This document shows positions 38,452-49,499 of a stretch of DNA of 64,000 nucleotides, one piece after another. Source of the stretch: Pseudoalteromonas phenolica (GTDB taxonomy: Bacteria; Pseudomonadota; Gammaproteobacteria; Enterobacterales; Alteromonadaceae); NCBI RefSeq assembly GCF_005876835.1, contig NZ_PPSW01000025.1:101377-165376 (forward strand), given 5' to 3'. Made by a program: the position numbers and the translations under genes. The stretch's first letter is position 1. Each line of letters starts with the position of its first letter. The notes below the pieces were generated by a model. The model saw only the letters and a program-made list of their open reading frames with translations, made no database searches and was not told the DNA's origin.

Positions 38452-40823
38452 AGTTTTAATAACCTTAGAGAGTTACAAATCACTACAATCGAACTTGTTG
38501 TCATGCCTATTACAGCAATCCAAGGTGGAATTAATCCAAATGCAGCAAGCGGTAAGATTGAACCGTTATAACACAGTGAAATAGCGAGGTTTTGCTTAAT
38601 TATACGACGAGTGGTAATTGCGACTTCTCTCAATGTGTTTATTGAGTTTAAATCACTTTTGAGTAACACGACATCAGCGGTACTTTTTGATATGTCAGCG
38701 CCTGTTTCCATAGCAACTGATAAATGCGCACTATTAAACACCGGACTGTCATTAACTCCATCGCCGATCATGGCCACTACTTCATTGTTTTTTGACCAAG
38801 ACTCAACGGCTTTTTGTTTTTCTTCTGGAGAGCAGTTTGATTGGAAACTATCTAAATTCAGCAGTTTTGATAAGGTTTCACCGGCATTTGAGCTATCGCC
38901 GGTTAACATATGACAAGTTAAACTTGAGGCTTTAAGATCCTCGATAACACTAGATGCATTACTTCTGACTTTATCAGTGAGATAAAAATCAGCAATTGGT
39001 TGTTGATTGATAAATAAGGTAGCCTGAGCTTGGCTGTCTCTTACTCCAAACCAACCAGTTTTGCCGAGTGAAAGCTCGTCTGTACCAAGTTTAGCACTGA
39101 TCCCTATACCAGGATGAACAGTCACGTCGTTAAGCTCGTGATATTCAGAAGCATGTTCTAAAAAGGCAGCGGCAATAGGGTGCTCAGAATATTTTTCTAA
39201 GCTAGCACTTAGGGCGAGCACTTTTTCTTCTGTGAATTCAGACGAAAACAGTGCTGTTTTTGCGATTGAAAACTTACCTTCGGTCAAAGTGCCTGTTTTA
39301 TCGAATGCGACACGAGTTAATTTTGTCAGCGTTTCGAGCACATGGGCTTCTTTGATTAATATGCCTTTTTTGGTCAAGGTAGCAACAGCACAAGTTAAAG
39401 CGGTAGGAATAGCCAAACTAAGCGCGCAAGGACAAGTGGCAACAAGCACGGCGATTGTCACCCAGAAAGCTTGTTCAGGATCAATCTGATACCAGCCAAT
39501 CGCAGTCATTGAAGCAAATACAAGCAAACACGCAACAAACCATTGGGCAACTTTATCAGTTACCTCAACCAATTTTGGTCTTTTGCTTAACGCATTATGC
39601 TGCAGGCGAATGATTTGGTTCAGCAGCGTATTTTGGCCAATTTTATTGATTTCGATTGTCATTAGACCATCGTGATTGACTGTACCCGCAAATACTTGGC
39701 TGTTTGCTTGTTTTTTAACAGGTAGATGCTCACCGGTCATCATAGACTCATCAACTGTACTGCTACCATCAATGACAATACCATCTGCAGCAATGGTCTC
39801 ACCGGCCTTAATGAGTACTCTGTCATTTAATTTTAGATTACGAGCAGCGACAACGTCTTCAGTGCCATCGTCCAACAGTTTTCTGGCTGTTAAAGGTAAT
39901 AGTTTTTGCAGGTTTGCAGTGAATTCAGAGGCTTTGAGCCTGGCTCTAAACTCAAGGTATTTGCCCAATAAGAGTAAAAAGGTAAACATACAAATGGATT
40001 CGAAGTAAACTTCTCCCACTTCCATGACTGTGGCGTAAGCACTGGCACCATAAGCACCAAATATAGCCAGTGAGACAGGTAGATCCATGTTTAACTGTTT
40101 AGCTCTTAGACCATTGACGGCATTGGTTAAAAAGGGGAGTGCAGAATAGAGGATCACAGGCGTCGCGAGAACAAGGCTGATCCATCTGAAATATTGCTCG
40201 AAATCCTCTTCCATGCCAGAAAACATGCCAAAGTACATCGCAAAAGCGAACATCATGACCTGCATTGTCATTAGGCCAGCAACACCTAGCCTTCTAATGT
40301 ACGCTTTTGCAGTGGCTTGTTTTTGCGCGGCTTCATCATCAGCTTGAAAAGGGTAAGCTTTATAGCCTATTTCCATTAATGCTTTGATGATTTGACTGAG
40401 TAATATTTTGTCTTTATTCCATAAAATCATTGCTCGGTAAGTCGATGTGTTCACGTCAACGCGAGCAACGCCAGGCAGCGCTAAAAGTTGTTTTTCTATC
40501 AACCATGCACACGCTGCACAGCTGATCCCTTCAACACTTAATAACACCTCAGATAAGTCACCTTGATGCGTGACAAAGTCATCTTGAATTTCTTGATTAT
40601 CATAGCTTTTTATAAAGTTGAGTTGCTCAGGGACTAAGGTTTCAACTTTTCCAGCACTATCTGTTCTAAACTTGTAATAGTCGGTCATACCTTGGTTAAT
40701 AATGGTTTCAGCGACCGCTTTACAGCCTATACAACACACTGCTTCATTTTTTCCCTCAAACTCTATATGGTCGTCGAAACCGGCAGGGATTGGCTCTAAG
40801 CAATGAAAACAAGAATTAGACAT
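38448..40823 (-). CDS. ccoI: Copper-transporting P-type ATPase of cbb3 assembly
   Basis: Copper P1B-ATPase (CcoI/FixI, 791 residues) needed for copper delivery to the cbb3 oxidase. The N-terminus has a cysteine-rich ferredoxin-like region (CFHC at 5-8, CCIGC at 30-34) and a metal-binding CAAC at 102-105. The transmembrane copper motif is CPC at 464-466. The phosphorylated Asp508 is in FDKTGTLTEG and the hinge is GDGVNDSP. About eight membrane segments are seen. It follows ccoH by 6 bases and overlaps ccoS by 4. Confidence 0.95.
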   Translation of the reverse strand: MSNSCFHCLEPIPAGFDDHIEFEGKNEAVCCIGCKAVAETIINQGMTDYYKFRTDSAGKVETLVPEQLNFIKSYDNQEIQDDFVTHQGDLSEVLLSVEGISCAACAWLIEKQLLALPGVARVDVNTSTYRAMILWNKDKILLSQIIKALMEIGYKAYPFQADDEAAQKQATAKAYIRRLGVAGLMTMQVMMFAFAMYFGMFSGMEEDFEQYFRWISLVLATPVILYSALPFLTNAVNGLRAKQLNMDLPVSLAIFGAYGASAYATVMEVGEVYFESICMFTFLLLLGKYLEFRARLKASEFTANLQKLLPLTARKLLDDGTEDVVAARNLKLNDRVLIKAGETIAADGIVIDGSSTVDESMMTGEHLPVKKQANSQVFAGTVNHDGLMTIEINKIGQNTLLNQIIRLQHNALSKRPKLVEVTDKVAQWFVACLLVFASMTAIGWYQIDPEQAFWVTIAVLVATCPCALSLAIPTALTCAVATLTKKGILIKEAHVLETLTKLTRVAFDKTGTLTEGKFSIAKTALFSSEFTEEKVLALSASLEKYSEHPIAAAFLEHASEYHELNDVTVHPGIGISAKLGTDELSLGKTGWFGVRDSQAQATLFINQQPIADFYLTDKVRSNASSVIEDLKASSLTCHMLTGDSSNAGETLSKLLNLDSFQSNCSPEEKQKAVESWSKNNEVVAMIGDGVNDSPVFNSAHLSVAMETGADISKSTADVVLLKSDLNSINTLREVAITTRRIIKQNLAISLCYNGSILPLAAFGLIPPWIAVIGMTTSSIVVICNSLRLLKL

Positions 40824-40829
40824 AAAGAT

Positions 40830-41333
40830 TTACTTCAGAGATTTATTGTATTCAGGTGATACTTCAAGTGTTTCAGTCGTTGGGATTAAAAGGTCTTCTT
40901 TCATTTTCCAACTGCCGTCCATAGGCTCAATAAATATGGTGTAAGCGCCTAATTGGATATCTTCAAGAATAGCGGTGAAACTACCGTTTGCATTGGCAAG
41001 GAGGTTAACTTCGAAATCATGTTTTTTGATTGTACGGTGATAAAAAGAGGCTTTCAGGGCTGTGACCTTACTGAAATCACCTTTGGTAAATTTAAATTCG
41101 ACAAAATCACTTTCTACATTTAAATCACCATGAAGATATAAGGCTTTTGCTTTGTTGAATTTACTTAATTCAAGGTCAATTGCTTTACCTTTTTTATAAT
41201 AATCATCTACCACCATATCTGGGCCATTACCAACCGCAAATACAACTAGACCAATACATGCAACGATGGTTGCAACAGGGAAGAACATTAAAAACCAAGG
41301 CCAAAAATGCTTATACCAAGGGGTAGGTTTCAT
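40830..41333 (-). CDS. ccoH: FixH family protein (CcoH)
   Basis: Membrane-anchored assembly factor of the cbb3 oxidase; 167 residues. A membrane segment (about 12-34, FLMFFPVATIVACIGLVVF part) is followed by VDDYYKKGKAID, the FixH signature just after the membrane, and a periplasmic beta domain to the C-terminus. It is the first gene after the ccoNOQP terminator and precedes ccoI by 6 bases. The upstream gap (41334-41448) holds the oxidase terminator and is short, so expression may depend on read-through or a small local promoter. Confidence 0.9.
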   Translation of the reverse strand: MKPTPWYKHFWPWFLMFFPVATIVACIGLVVFAVGNGPDMVVDDYYKKGKAIDLELSKFNKAKALYLHGDLNVESDFVEFKFTKGDFSKVTALKASFYHRTIKKHDFEVNLLANANGSFTAILEDIQLGAYTIFIEPMDGSWKMKEDLLIPTTETLEVSPEYNKSLK

Positions 41334-41394
41334 AGTGTACTCATAGCTAAAAAACAGTGCTGATATAGTATCTTATTTACCTATAAAAACCTAA

Positions 41395-41422
41395 AAAAAA
41401 GCCTCCAAATGGAGGCTTTTTT
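41395..41422 (-). terminator. Terminator of ccoNOQP
   Basis: On the minus strand the stem AAAAAAGCCTCC/GGAGGCTTTTTT is followed by T-rich sequence, 26 bases after the ccoP stop. It separates the oxidase genes from ccoH-ccoI-ccoS. Confidence 0.9.
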
Positions 41423-41448
41423 GATCTCAAATAATCTTAGCGATTCGC

Positions 41449-42414
41449 TTATTTATTCTGAGATAAGCTATATACATATGCTGTAAGTAAGTGAACTTTG
41501 TCTTCACCAAGAATATCTTTCCAAGCAGGCATTACACCAGCACGGCCATTGATTAATGTTTCTTCAACTGCACGTTGAGAACCACCATATAGCCAGATAT
41601 TGTCAGTAAGGTTTGGCGCACCGAAAGGATTGTTGTTAGCAACAGAACCTTTACCGTCCATACCGTGACACGCTGCACACATTGCAAACTTAGCTTGACC
41701 TGCTTGAGCGTCTTTTGCATTTACTTTACGACCTGAAAGGCTTAATACGTAAGCTGTCATTTCTTTAATGCCTTGCTCACCAAGTGCACTTTCCCAACCT
41801 GGCATCGCAGCTACACGACCGTGAAGAAGTGTTGCTTTGATTTGATCAGGGTTGCCACCGTATAGCCAATCATTGTCAGTTAGGTTAGGGAAGCCCATAC
41901 CACCACGTGCATCAGAGCCGTGACACTGAGAACAGTTTTGCGCATATAAACGTTGACCAATCTCAAGTGCTTCTTCGTTCGTTGCAAGTGTTTCAATATC
42001 TTGCTTTGCAAACGCTTGGAAGATAGGACCAAAACGCTCATCAGCTGCAACATACTCTTGGTCTAACTGAACCCACTCACCATTGGCTTTAGCCGCAGCA
42101 GTTGCTTGCTTTGACTCTTCAATAGAAGTTACACCTTGGTTTGAGCTTGTCCATTTTAGAAAACCTTGGAAGTTACCAAGACCAGGGTACATTGCTAGGT
42201 AGTAAACTGCCCAAACAAAAGTTGCGAAGAATAGGTAAGTCCACCACTTAGGTAGTGGGTTATTTAATTCTTCAATACCGTCGAACTCATGGCCACAGCT
42301 TTCGCCTTCTTTAACACCTGTGTAGTTTTTCAGGTTCCATAGAAGTAAGCCGAAGATTAGAGCTAGACACGCTACGGTCAATACGATGACCCAAATACTC
42401 CAAAAGCTAGTCAT
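41449..42414 (-). CDS. ccoP: cbb3-type cytochrome c oxidase subunit CcoP
   Basis: Dihaem c subunit that passes electrons to CcoN; 321 residues. Two membrane segments at the N-terminus (about 6-26 and 59-76) are followed by two cytochrome c domains with haem sites CSQCH at 161-165 and CAACH at 246-250. The PLPKWW motif between the segments is a CcoP hallmark. The last 80 residues repeat the haem domain plan, each with an FPNLTDN or APNLTDN pattern and a Met axial ligand in AAMPGW and GVMPAW. It overlaps ccoQ by 4 bases. Confidence 0.96.
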   Translation of the reverse strand: MTSFWSIWVIVLTVACLALIFGLLLWNLKNYTGVKEGESCGHEFDGIEELNNPLPKWWTYLFFATFVWAVYYLAMYPGLGNFQGFLKWTSSNQGVTSIEESKQATAAAKANGEWVQLDQEYVAADERFGPIFQAFAKQDIETLATNEEALEIGQRLYAQNCSQCHGSDARGGMGFPNLTDNDWLYGGNPDQIKATLLHGRVAAMPGWESALGEQGIKEMTAYVLSLSGRKVNAKDAQAGQAKFAMCAACHGMDGKGSVANNNPFGAPNLTDNIWLYGGSQRAVEETLINGRAGVMPAWKDILGEDKVHLLTAYVYSLSQNK

Positions 42415-42596
42415 TTTTCAGACTCCTTTTCCTCATTAGAGATTGTGTTGTTGTGCTTCTTTTCATCTTCAAAGATGGCATTAGCAGCATCGTCGAAACG
42501 ATTTTTTGTACGCTTGCTATACGCCCACACAACAATCACAACAAATAGTACCAAAATTACCAGAGTCAAAATGCCTCTGTATGTGCCGTAATCCAT
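42411..42596 (-). CDS. ccoQ: cbb3-type oxidase small subunit CcoQ
   Basis: A protein of 61 residues with one membrane segment (about 9-27), followed by a YSKRTKNRFDDAANAIFED motif, typical of CcoQ. The small subunit stabilises the oxidase complex. It lies between ccoO and ccoP, overlapping ccoP by 4 bases (ATGA) and separated from ccoO by 6 bases. Confidence 0.93.
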   Translation of the reverse strand: MDYGTYRGILTLVILVLFVVIVVWAYSKRTKNRFDDAANAIFEDEKKHNNTISNEEKESEK

Positions 42597-42602
42597 AATA
42601 AA

Positions 42603-43223
42603 TTACTTCAAGTGAGTGCCAAGTTGCTGCAAGTAAGCAATAAGGGCTTGCATTTCTGTTTTGCCTTTAACTGCTTCTGCTGCGCCTGCAATGTCTTCAT
42701 CGGTGTATGGCACGCCAAACCCTTTGAACACTTCAAGCTTCTTAGCTGTGTCTTTACCATCTAGTACATTTTCATCTAACCAAGGATAAGCTGGCATGTT
42801 TGACTCTGGAACCACTGAACGCGGGTCCATTAAGTGTGCATAGTGCCAGTCATCAGAGTAACGCTCACCAACGCGAGCAAGGTCAGGACCTGTACGCTTA
42901 GAACCCCACTGGAACGGGTGATCCCATACAGATTCACCTGCTACAGAGTAGTGACCATAACGCTCAACTTCGTCACGGAATGGACGGATCATTTGTGAGT
43001 GACAGTTATAACAACCTTCACGCACATAAATATCACGACCTTCCATTTCTAAAGCTGTAAGAGGGCGTAGGCCATCTACAGGTTTAGTCGTATCGTCTTG
43101 GAACATCAGTGGTGTAATTTCTACAAGTGCACCAAAGCTGATTGCGAAAACAGTTAGGATAGCCATAAGGCCAACGTTCTTTTCGACAATCTCATGTTTG
43201 TTGGTAGAGTTATTATTGCTCAT
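42603..43223 (-). CDS. ccoO: cbb3-type cytochrome c oxidase subunit CcoO
   Basis: Monohaem c subunit, 206 residues. A single N-terminal membrane anchor (about 18-38) with EITPLMFQD after it is followed by the haem c site CYNCH at 71-75. The [20 protein letters not shown] region and [15 protein letters not shown] are typical of CcoO, with Met ligand in SNMPAYPW. It lies 14 bases after ccoN and 6 before ccoQ. Confidence 0.97.
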   Translation of the reverse strand: MSNNNSTNKHEIVEKNVGLMAILTVFAISFGALVEITPLMFQDDTTKPVDGLRPLTALEMEGRDIYVREGCYNCHSQMIRPFRDEVERYGHYSVAGESVWDHPFQWGSKRTGPDLARVGERYSDDWHYAHLMDPRSVVPESNMPAYPWLDENVLDGKDTAKKLEVFKGFGVPYTDEDIAGAAEAVKGKTEMQALIAYLQQLGTHLK

Positions 43224-43237
43224 ACATTACACCCCAC

Positions 43238-44671
43238 TTAAGCCATTTGAGTATTAGCGTCAGCAGTTAAAGAACCGCTCTTCGCTGCAACTGTACGGTA
43301 AACGTTATATGCCATAACTAACATACCCGCTACGATGAATACACCACCAATAAATCGCATGATGTAGAAAGGCTTTGATGCTTCTAGAGATTGCACGAAG
43401 CTATACATTAAAGTACCGTCAGAGTTAACTGCACGCCACATTAGGCCTTGCATTACACCTGAGATCCACATTGCTACGATGTAAAGAACTACACCCACAG
43501 TGTGTAACCAGAAATGCGTGTTAACTAGCTTAACGCTGTACATGTTACCGTGACCAAATAGTGCAGGGATTAGGTGATAAATTGCACCGATAGAAATCAT
43601 AGCAACCCAACCAAGCGCACCTGAGTGTACGTGACCAACTGTCCAGTCTGTGTAGTGTGATAATGCATTAACAGACTTGATAGCCATCATTGGGCCTTCG
43701 AACGTTGACATGCCGTAGAAAGACAGTGAAACAACTAAGAAACGAAGAACAGGATCAGTACGTAGTTTGTGCCATGCGCCAGATAGCGTCATGATACCAT
43801 TGATCATACCACCCCAAGATGGAACGAATAGGATTACAGACATAACCATACCTAAAGACTGAGTCCAGTCAGGTAATGCTGTGTAATGTAAGTGGTGAGG
43901 ACCAGCCCAAATATAAAGAGAAACAAGCGCCCAGAAGTGAACTACTGATAAACGGTAAGAGTAAACAGGGCGACCTGCTTGTTTTGGTACGAAGTAGTAC
44001 ATCATACCTAAGAAACCAGCTGTAAGTAGGAAACCTACTGCGTTGTGACCGTACCACCACTGAACCATTGCATCTACTGCACCTGCGTAAATTGAGTAAG
44101 ATTTACCTAGAGACACAGGAACTGCCATGCTGTTAACGATGTGAAGAACAGCAACAGTAATGATGAAACCAGCATAGAACCAGTTAGCTACGTAGATGTG
44201 TGATACTTTACGCTTAATAAGAGTACCAAAGAATACGACTGCATAGCTTACCCAAACAACCGCGATAGCGATATCGATTGGCCACTCAAGCTCAGCGTAT
44301 TCTTTACCACTTGTATAACCAAGAGGAAGCGTGATAGCTGCAGCTAAGATGATAGCTTGCCAACCCCAGAAGGTGAAAGCGGCTAGTTTGTCAGAGAAAA
44401 GACGCGTTTGACAGGTACGTTGTACAACATAATAAGATGTTGCAAATAGCGCACTAGTACCAAATGCGAAGATAACAGCGTTCGTATGTAACGGACGAAG
44501 TCGAGAGTACGTTAACCATGGAGTGTCAAAGTTCAATGCTGGCCAAGCAAGCTGTGCTGCAATAAGCACACCTACACCCATACCAACAATGCCCCAAATC
44601 ACTGTCATGATAGCGAATTGGCGTACAACCGTATAGTTGTACTCAGATTGTGATGCTACTGATTGGCTCAT
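43238..44671 (-). CDS. ccoN: cbb3-type cytochrome c oxidase subunit CcoN
   Basis: Catalytic haem-copper subunit that reduces oxygen at high affinity; 477 residues with about 12 membrane segments. The conserved His ligands are seen in [34 protein letters not shown] (copper and haem b3 site) and [19 protein letters not shown] is the CcoN form of the copper His. It heads ccoNOQP. A 275-bp region upstream has a possible FNR site (44869-44882). Confidence 0.97.
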   Translation of the reverse strand: MSQSVASQSEYNYTVVRQFAIMTVIWGIVGMGVGVLIAAQLAWPALNFDTPWLTYSRLRPLHTNAVIFAFGTSALFATSYYVVQRTCQTRLFSDKLAAFTFWGWQAIILAAAITLPLGYTSGKEYAELEWPIDIAIAVVWVSYAVVFFGTLIKRKVSHIYVANWFYAGFIITVAVLHIVNSMAVPVSLGKSYSIYAGAVDAMVQWWYGHNAVGFLLTAGFLGMMYYFVPKQAGRPVYSYRLSVVHFWALVSLYIWAGPHHLHYTALPDWTQSLGMVMSVILFVPSWGGMINGIMTLSGAWHKLRTDPVLRFLVVSLSFYGMSTFEGPMMAIKSVNALSHYTDWTVGHVHSGALGWVAMISIGAIYHLIPALFGHGNMYSVKLVNTHFWLHTVGVVLYIVAMWISGVMQGLMWRAVNSDGTLMYSFVQSLEASKPFYIMRFIGGVFIVAGMLVMAYNVYRTVAAKSGSLTADANTQMA

Positions 44672-44868
44672 TTTCTGGATTCCGCTGCAATTGTTGCGAT
44701 TAGAAATGAATTACCTGCAAGCAGGCCCTATTATTTATTTCACAAACTCGTTATAAAAACGTTTGAATTTGATAAAAACGCTTAAAAAACAAGCTTGAGA
44801 AACCCTTTTTTTTGCATGGTAATAGTAATTTTTTTGCAAAAAAAAAGATACCTAAAAGAAGTGAAATC

Positions 44869-44882
44869 ATGACATCAATCAA
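44869..44882 (-). promoter_or_regulatory. Possible FNR site upstream of ccoN
   Basis: On the minus strand TTGATTGATGTCAT matches the FNR consensus TTGAT-N4-ATCAA at 8 of 10 positions. A -10-like TATCTT follows, though about 3 bases closer than the usual class II spacing. FNR control of cco genes is known in relatives. The rest of 44672-44976 holds no other gene, only AT-rich leader sequence. Confidence 0.35.
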
Positions 44883-44976
44883 TTTTTTGCAGTTATCGCA
44901 AATAGTGACGGCTTCTAGTAGCGTTCAATTTTAGAAAAGCTTAGACTTGCCTTTTAAAATCCAACCTAAAACTAGT

Positions 44977-45429
44977 ATGACAAAGACTTTTCATCACTTC
45001 TTTATATTGGTTTCGAGCCTGTTAGCAATCGCTTGTTCAGACTCAGATACAATTATACATGAAAGTTCAGAAAAAAGTGAAAGTTATCTTCCTCCTGAAA
45101 ACTGCGTCGACGTTTTAACCTGTCATTTAGCGGATGGGGTCATGCTTTGGGTTGATGATAATTTGAAGTTACAAGCAGAATCTGAGTTTTTAATTCGTCT
45201 TCAAGTAGAACAGGATGGGCCCTTTGAGATTAAAAGTGCCAAAATTGACGGTAAGTCAATGAATATGGGCTATATCCCACTATTCTTTTCACAATTAAAT
45301 AAAGATACATACATAGCACAGGGTATTGTTGGCGCATGTGACACCGACGATATGGTCTGGCAAATCGTTATTGATTATTCGATTGATGACGTTGTAAAGC
45401 AAATTAGCCTAACATTACCAATGATTTGA
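44977..45429 (+). CDS. Small lipoprotein, unknown
   Basis: A protein of 150 residues with a lipoprotein signal: MTKTFHHFF, a hydrophobic run and the lipobox LAIAC, with the lipidated Cys near residue 20. The mature part begins SDSD and has four further Cys, probably as disulfides (PPENCVDVLTCHLADG, then GACDTDD). I recognise no family. The open frame starts earlier at a TTG, but the ATG at 44977 gives the clean signal peptide. The next gene is 21 bases downstream, so they may be co-transcribed. Confidence 0.65.
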   Translation: MTKTFHHFFILVSSLLAIACSDSDTIIHESSEKSESYLPPENCVDVLTCHLADGVMLWVDDNLKLQAESEFLIRLQVEQDGPFEIKSAKIDGKSMNMGYIPLFFSQLNKDTYIAQGIVGACDTDDMVWQIVIDYSIDDVVKQISLTLPMI

Positions 45430-45450
45430 GCATTTAAGCAGTAAAATAAT

Positions 45451-45927
45451 ATGAACAAACAGCATTTCATCGAACACTTAAAGTTTGCACTTGAAGCAAA
45501 ACTTCAAGAGGCAGTACAAGCGGCAAATTCTGCGAGAGAAGATGCGACGCACGAACAAAGTGCAGCAGAAACGCAATATGATTCTCTGAGTATTGAATCA
45601 GCCTATCTAGCACAGGGTCAGAGTGAGCGTGTAGACGACGCACACAAAGCAATTAAAGCTTTTGATGAGATATATGAGTTGTTTCCATCGGAATCAATTG
45701 TCATTGGTAGTTTAGTAAGTTGTGAGAATGAAGAGGGTGACTTGTATTGGTTCTTTATTGGGCCAACAGAAGGTGGTTTAAAATTAGATATTAAGAATTC
45801 AGTCGTTTGGACAATCACACCGGCATCGCCACTTGGTAAGGTGCTCATGAATAAAAAAGTGCATGATGAATTTGAATGGACTATGCATGGAGCCACACAG
45901 GAATTCGAAATTACAAATATTCTTTAA
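45451..45927 (+). CDS. GreA/GreB C-terminal-like protein
   Basis: A protein of 158 residues. The first 75 form an alpha-helical coiled coil with acidic patches (SAREDATHEQSAAETQYD, then SIESAYLAQGQSERVDD). The second half resembles the GreA/GreB C-terminal FKBP-like domain, with the marker TPASPLGKVLMNKKVHDEFE (SP-LGKALLGK in GreA). It might act in the secondary channel of RNA polymerase or in a similar cleft, but this is inference. It is not a classic GreA, which is longer at the C-terminus and has a different N-terminal motif. The ribosome site is weak. Confidence 0.6.
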   Translation: MNKQHFIEHLKFALEAKLQEAVQAANSAREDATHEQSAAETQYDSLSIESAYLAQGQSERVDDAHKAIKAFDEIYELFPSESIVIGSLVSCENEEGDLYWFFIGPTEGGLKLDIKNSVVWTITPASPLGKVLMNKKVHDEFEWTMHGATQEFEITNIL

Positions 45928-45995
45928 TTAATATCAAAACACCTATTTAAATCTGTGGTTTAATATTAACCAATGTAATCTTAAGCTTATTAACT

Positions 45996-46310
45996 ATGTC
46001 ATCGGAAATAACCCTAAAAGCAAACGAGCAATTAGACTTTTTATGCGAATTACTAAACTCTCATGGATTAGTACCAATTTGCTCTAAGTTAAATGATTTA
46101 CAGCGAGATACGCACATAGAGGTTATGGGAGAGAGCCCGCTTAAGATACACTGCCAAGTTTATGCTCAAAACGAAGTTAGGTTTAGCTATATGAAGTCGA
46201 AGAGTCGAGTGCAGATGCGTTTAGTGTTAAGTGAAACCGAGTTTAAAATCTTTGGAAAAGAAGAATTTTTTAAGCACTTACTTACATTAATTGAGGGAAA
46301 TGCGAGTTAG
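45996..46310 (+). CDS. Small protein of unknown function
   Basis: A frame of 104 residues with no signal, membrane segment or known motif. It starts MSSEITLKANEQLDFL and looks like an alpha/beta cytoplasmic protein with mixed charge. It ends 2 bases from the convergent VanY-like gene. It follows the GreA-like gene by 68 bases. I do not recognise the family; composition and codon use look like those of its neighbours, which supports a real gene. Confidence 0.5.
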   Translation: MSSEITLKANEQLDFLCELLNSHGLVPICSKLNDLQRDTHIEVMGESPLKIHCQVYAQNEVRFSYMKSKSRVQMRLVLSETEFKIFGKEEFFKHLLTLIEGNAS

Positions 46311-46312
46311 TT

Positions 46313-46992
46313 TTATAACTCGCAAACTTTACTCACGAAACGCTCATACAGACTAGGCATATTTTCAATAAGTGTATTGCGACCAAAGACATTTGATGCT
46401 TTTAGGGCTTGCTTAATATTCTCAATATTCTGATATTCAAACAAATCTTTACTGCATGATATGTGGCTTATATGCCAAGGTTCTTCAGCTACGCCGCCTT
46501 TGAATTCCTCATAAGGTCGGTAAAAACCAAACTTGGAAAGGTTCTCGTTTAGCCAAATATTAAGCGTGTAAAAAGGCCCGTCAAATTGATACTCCCATGG
46601 TTCGAGCTGTAATGTTTGACCGGGCTTTAATAGGTTAGGAGCAAATACATCGAGGTCAGTACCAAAGTGATGTCTGCTTGCTCCAGGCATCGCCGAGTAA
46701 AGCATAATAGCTTGTATAATCTCGATTTCTGAGAGGTTAGCAATTTCAACAGGTTCGCTATTCGCATTTAAAATAGGGCGTTTACCTGAAAATTTGTTAT
46801 TCCAAATAAGAGATTGACGTTCGAAGCTTCGATAAGCAGATGCAATTTCTAAATCGAACCCAGCATTCTTTGCGGCTAATTCTAAAGCTAGAAAATCATC
46901 GAAGATACCTTGATGAAGTTTTTTGCCTTTGTATTCGCTCAAATGCGCTTCAGAAAGGCCGCAAGCGCAAGCGGCCATATTAGATAAAGTCA

Positions 46993-46993
<1 letters not shown>
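46313..46993 (-). CDS. D-alanyl-D-alanine carboxypeptidase, VanY/M15B family
   Basis: A protein of 226 residues. The zinc peptidase set of the M15 family is visible: SAYRSFERQ, then SRHHFGTDLDVF (His and Asp ligands) and EPWHISH (third His with catalytic Glu). It should trim D-Ala from peptidoglycan stem peptides or their precursors. No clear signal peptide is present, which is unusual for a periplasmic enzyme; export may be by another route or the enzyme may act on cytoplasmic recycling peptides. It is the last gene of the ACT-EIIA-arsC-dapE-vanY run and overlaps dapE by one base. Confidence 0.82.
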
Positions 46994-48491
<1,498 letters not shown>

Positions 48492-48500
48492 AAGAGCCTC

Positions 48501-49010
48501 TTAAATATTCTGGTTTTGAGTAATTGTAATAAGTGGGTCTAGCCCAGCACGCACTTGCTTCAACGGGTAAAAGCAAGGACCTAATCTATCTGCGTTGACA
48601 ATAAGTAAACTGCCGAGTAGTGGTTTTTCTAGGTGCGTGGTTTCGAAGTAAGCAAGTAATTCACCTTGCTTGACTTCTTTTTTGCCAAAGGCACTGGTTA
48701 TTTGCAAACTTGTATTGGTTTGCTCTGAAGGTGGCTGAATATGAATGAGTAACTTCAAGCCATTTTTTGCAACCAGTATAATCTCATAGCCATGGCGTTT
48801 AACTTGTTCAATTTTACCGTCAAATGGTGCGGTAACTTTTCCTTGGGTCAACTCAACAGTCACACCTCTTCCAATCATGCCAGAAGAAAATAGGGCAAGT
48901 GGGTGCTGTTTTAAAGACAGTACTTTTCCACTAAACGGACTGGCGAGATGTAAAACCGGGTCAACAATTTCATTGATAGGTGCAAAAGGAACTGATTGAG
49001 AAAACTGCAT
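48501..49010 (-). CDS. Stand-alone PTS EIIA-Glc-like protein
   Basis: A protein of 169 residues matching the EIIA-Glc (crr) fold: a beta-sandwich with conserved LASPFSGKVL, VTAPFDGKIEQV and, at the active site, the two histidines in RHGYEIILVAK and LLIHIQPP. The phosphorylated His is the second, in the LLIHIxxP context (VHFGID in E. coli). The N-terminal regulatory tail is short. There are no ptsH, ptsI or EIIBC genes nearby, so it cannot be placed in a sugar route here. Its start overlaps the stop of the ACT gene by one base. A regulatory role is inferred. Confidence 0.8.
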   Translation of the reverse strand: MQFSQSVPFAPINEIVDPVLHLASPFSGKVLSLKQHPLALFSSGMIGRGVTVELTQGKVTAPFDGKIEQVKRHGYEIILVAKNGLKLLIHIQPPSEQTNTSLQITSAFGKKEVKQGELLAYFETTHLEKPLLGSLLIVNADRLGPCFYPLKQVRAGLDPLITITQNQNI

Positions 49011-49390
49011 TAAAGAACCGTGTATCCGTCTTTTTTCAGCGCATTAATTGCGTCTTGAATTTGTTGCTCTTTGACTAAAACATAGTCGGTGTCATAGGTA
49101 GAAATGGCAAAAATCGAGATTTTAGCATTAGCTAAAACACCAGATATATTGGCCATGATCCCTGTTAAAGAAAAACCAAGTGGACCTATCACTTCTAATG
49201 CTCGCCAATGTGTTTCAGTGGCAAAACTATCAATTTCAATATCTGAAGGGCAAACAATAGAGAGTTCTTCAAGTGTTTTAGAAATAAAGAAAATATCACA
49301 CGCTAACACTTGGTTAGGAATTGTTTGGTCAACGTCAAGGCTATGTATTGAAAAGTCCTGTTTTAACAATTGTAATGTTTGCTTTGACAT
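49010..49390 (-). CDS. ACT-domain protein
   Basis: A protein of 126 residues. A first half of about 60 residues looks like a degenerate ACT-like domain (FFISKTLEELSIVC), and the second half is a clear ACT domain (GPLGFSLTGIMANISGVLANAKISI, read as GPLGFSLTG then GVLANAKIS and FAISTYDTDYVLV). Such tandem ACT proteins resemble the amino-acid-binding regulatory domains of aspartate kinases (here with TDYVLVK). It is the first gene of the run leading to dapE. A sensor of lysine or related amino acids would fit, but this is inference. Confidence 0.75.
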   Translation of the reverse strand: MSKQTLQLLKQDFSIHSLDVDQTIPNQVLACDIFFISKTLEELSIVCPSDIEIDSFATETHWRALEVIGPLGFSLTGIMANISGVLANAKISIFAISTYDTDYVLVKEQQIQDAINALKKDGYTVL

Positions 49391-49499
49391 AGTCGCTTAT
49401 GTTTATTGGGCTATATGCCTATAGTATAGCTAAGTGTTAAAAAGTTAAACCCTCAACACTTAGCTAAGTTTTACAATTGCATAAACAGAGTTAGTTTGT

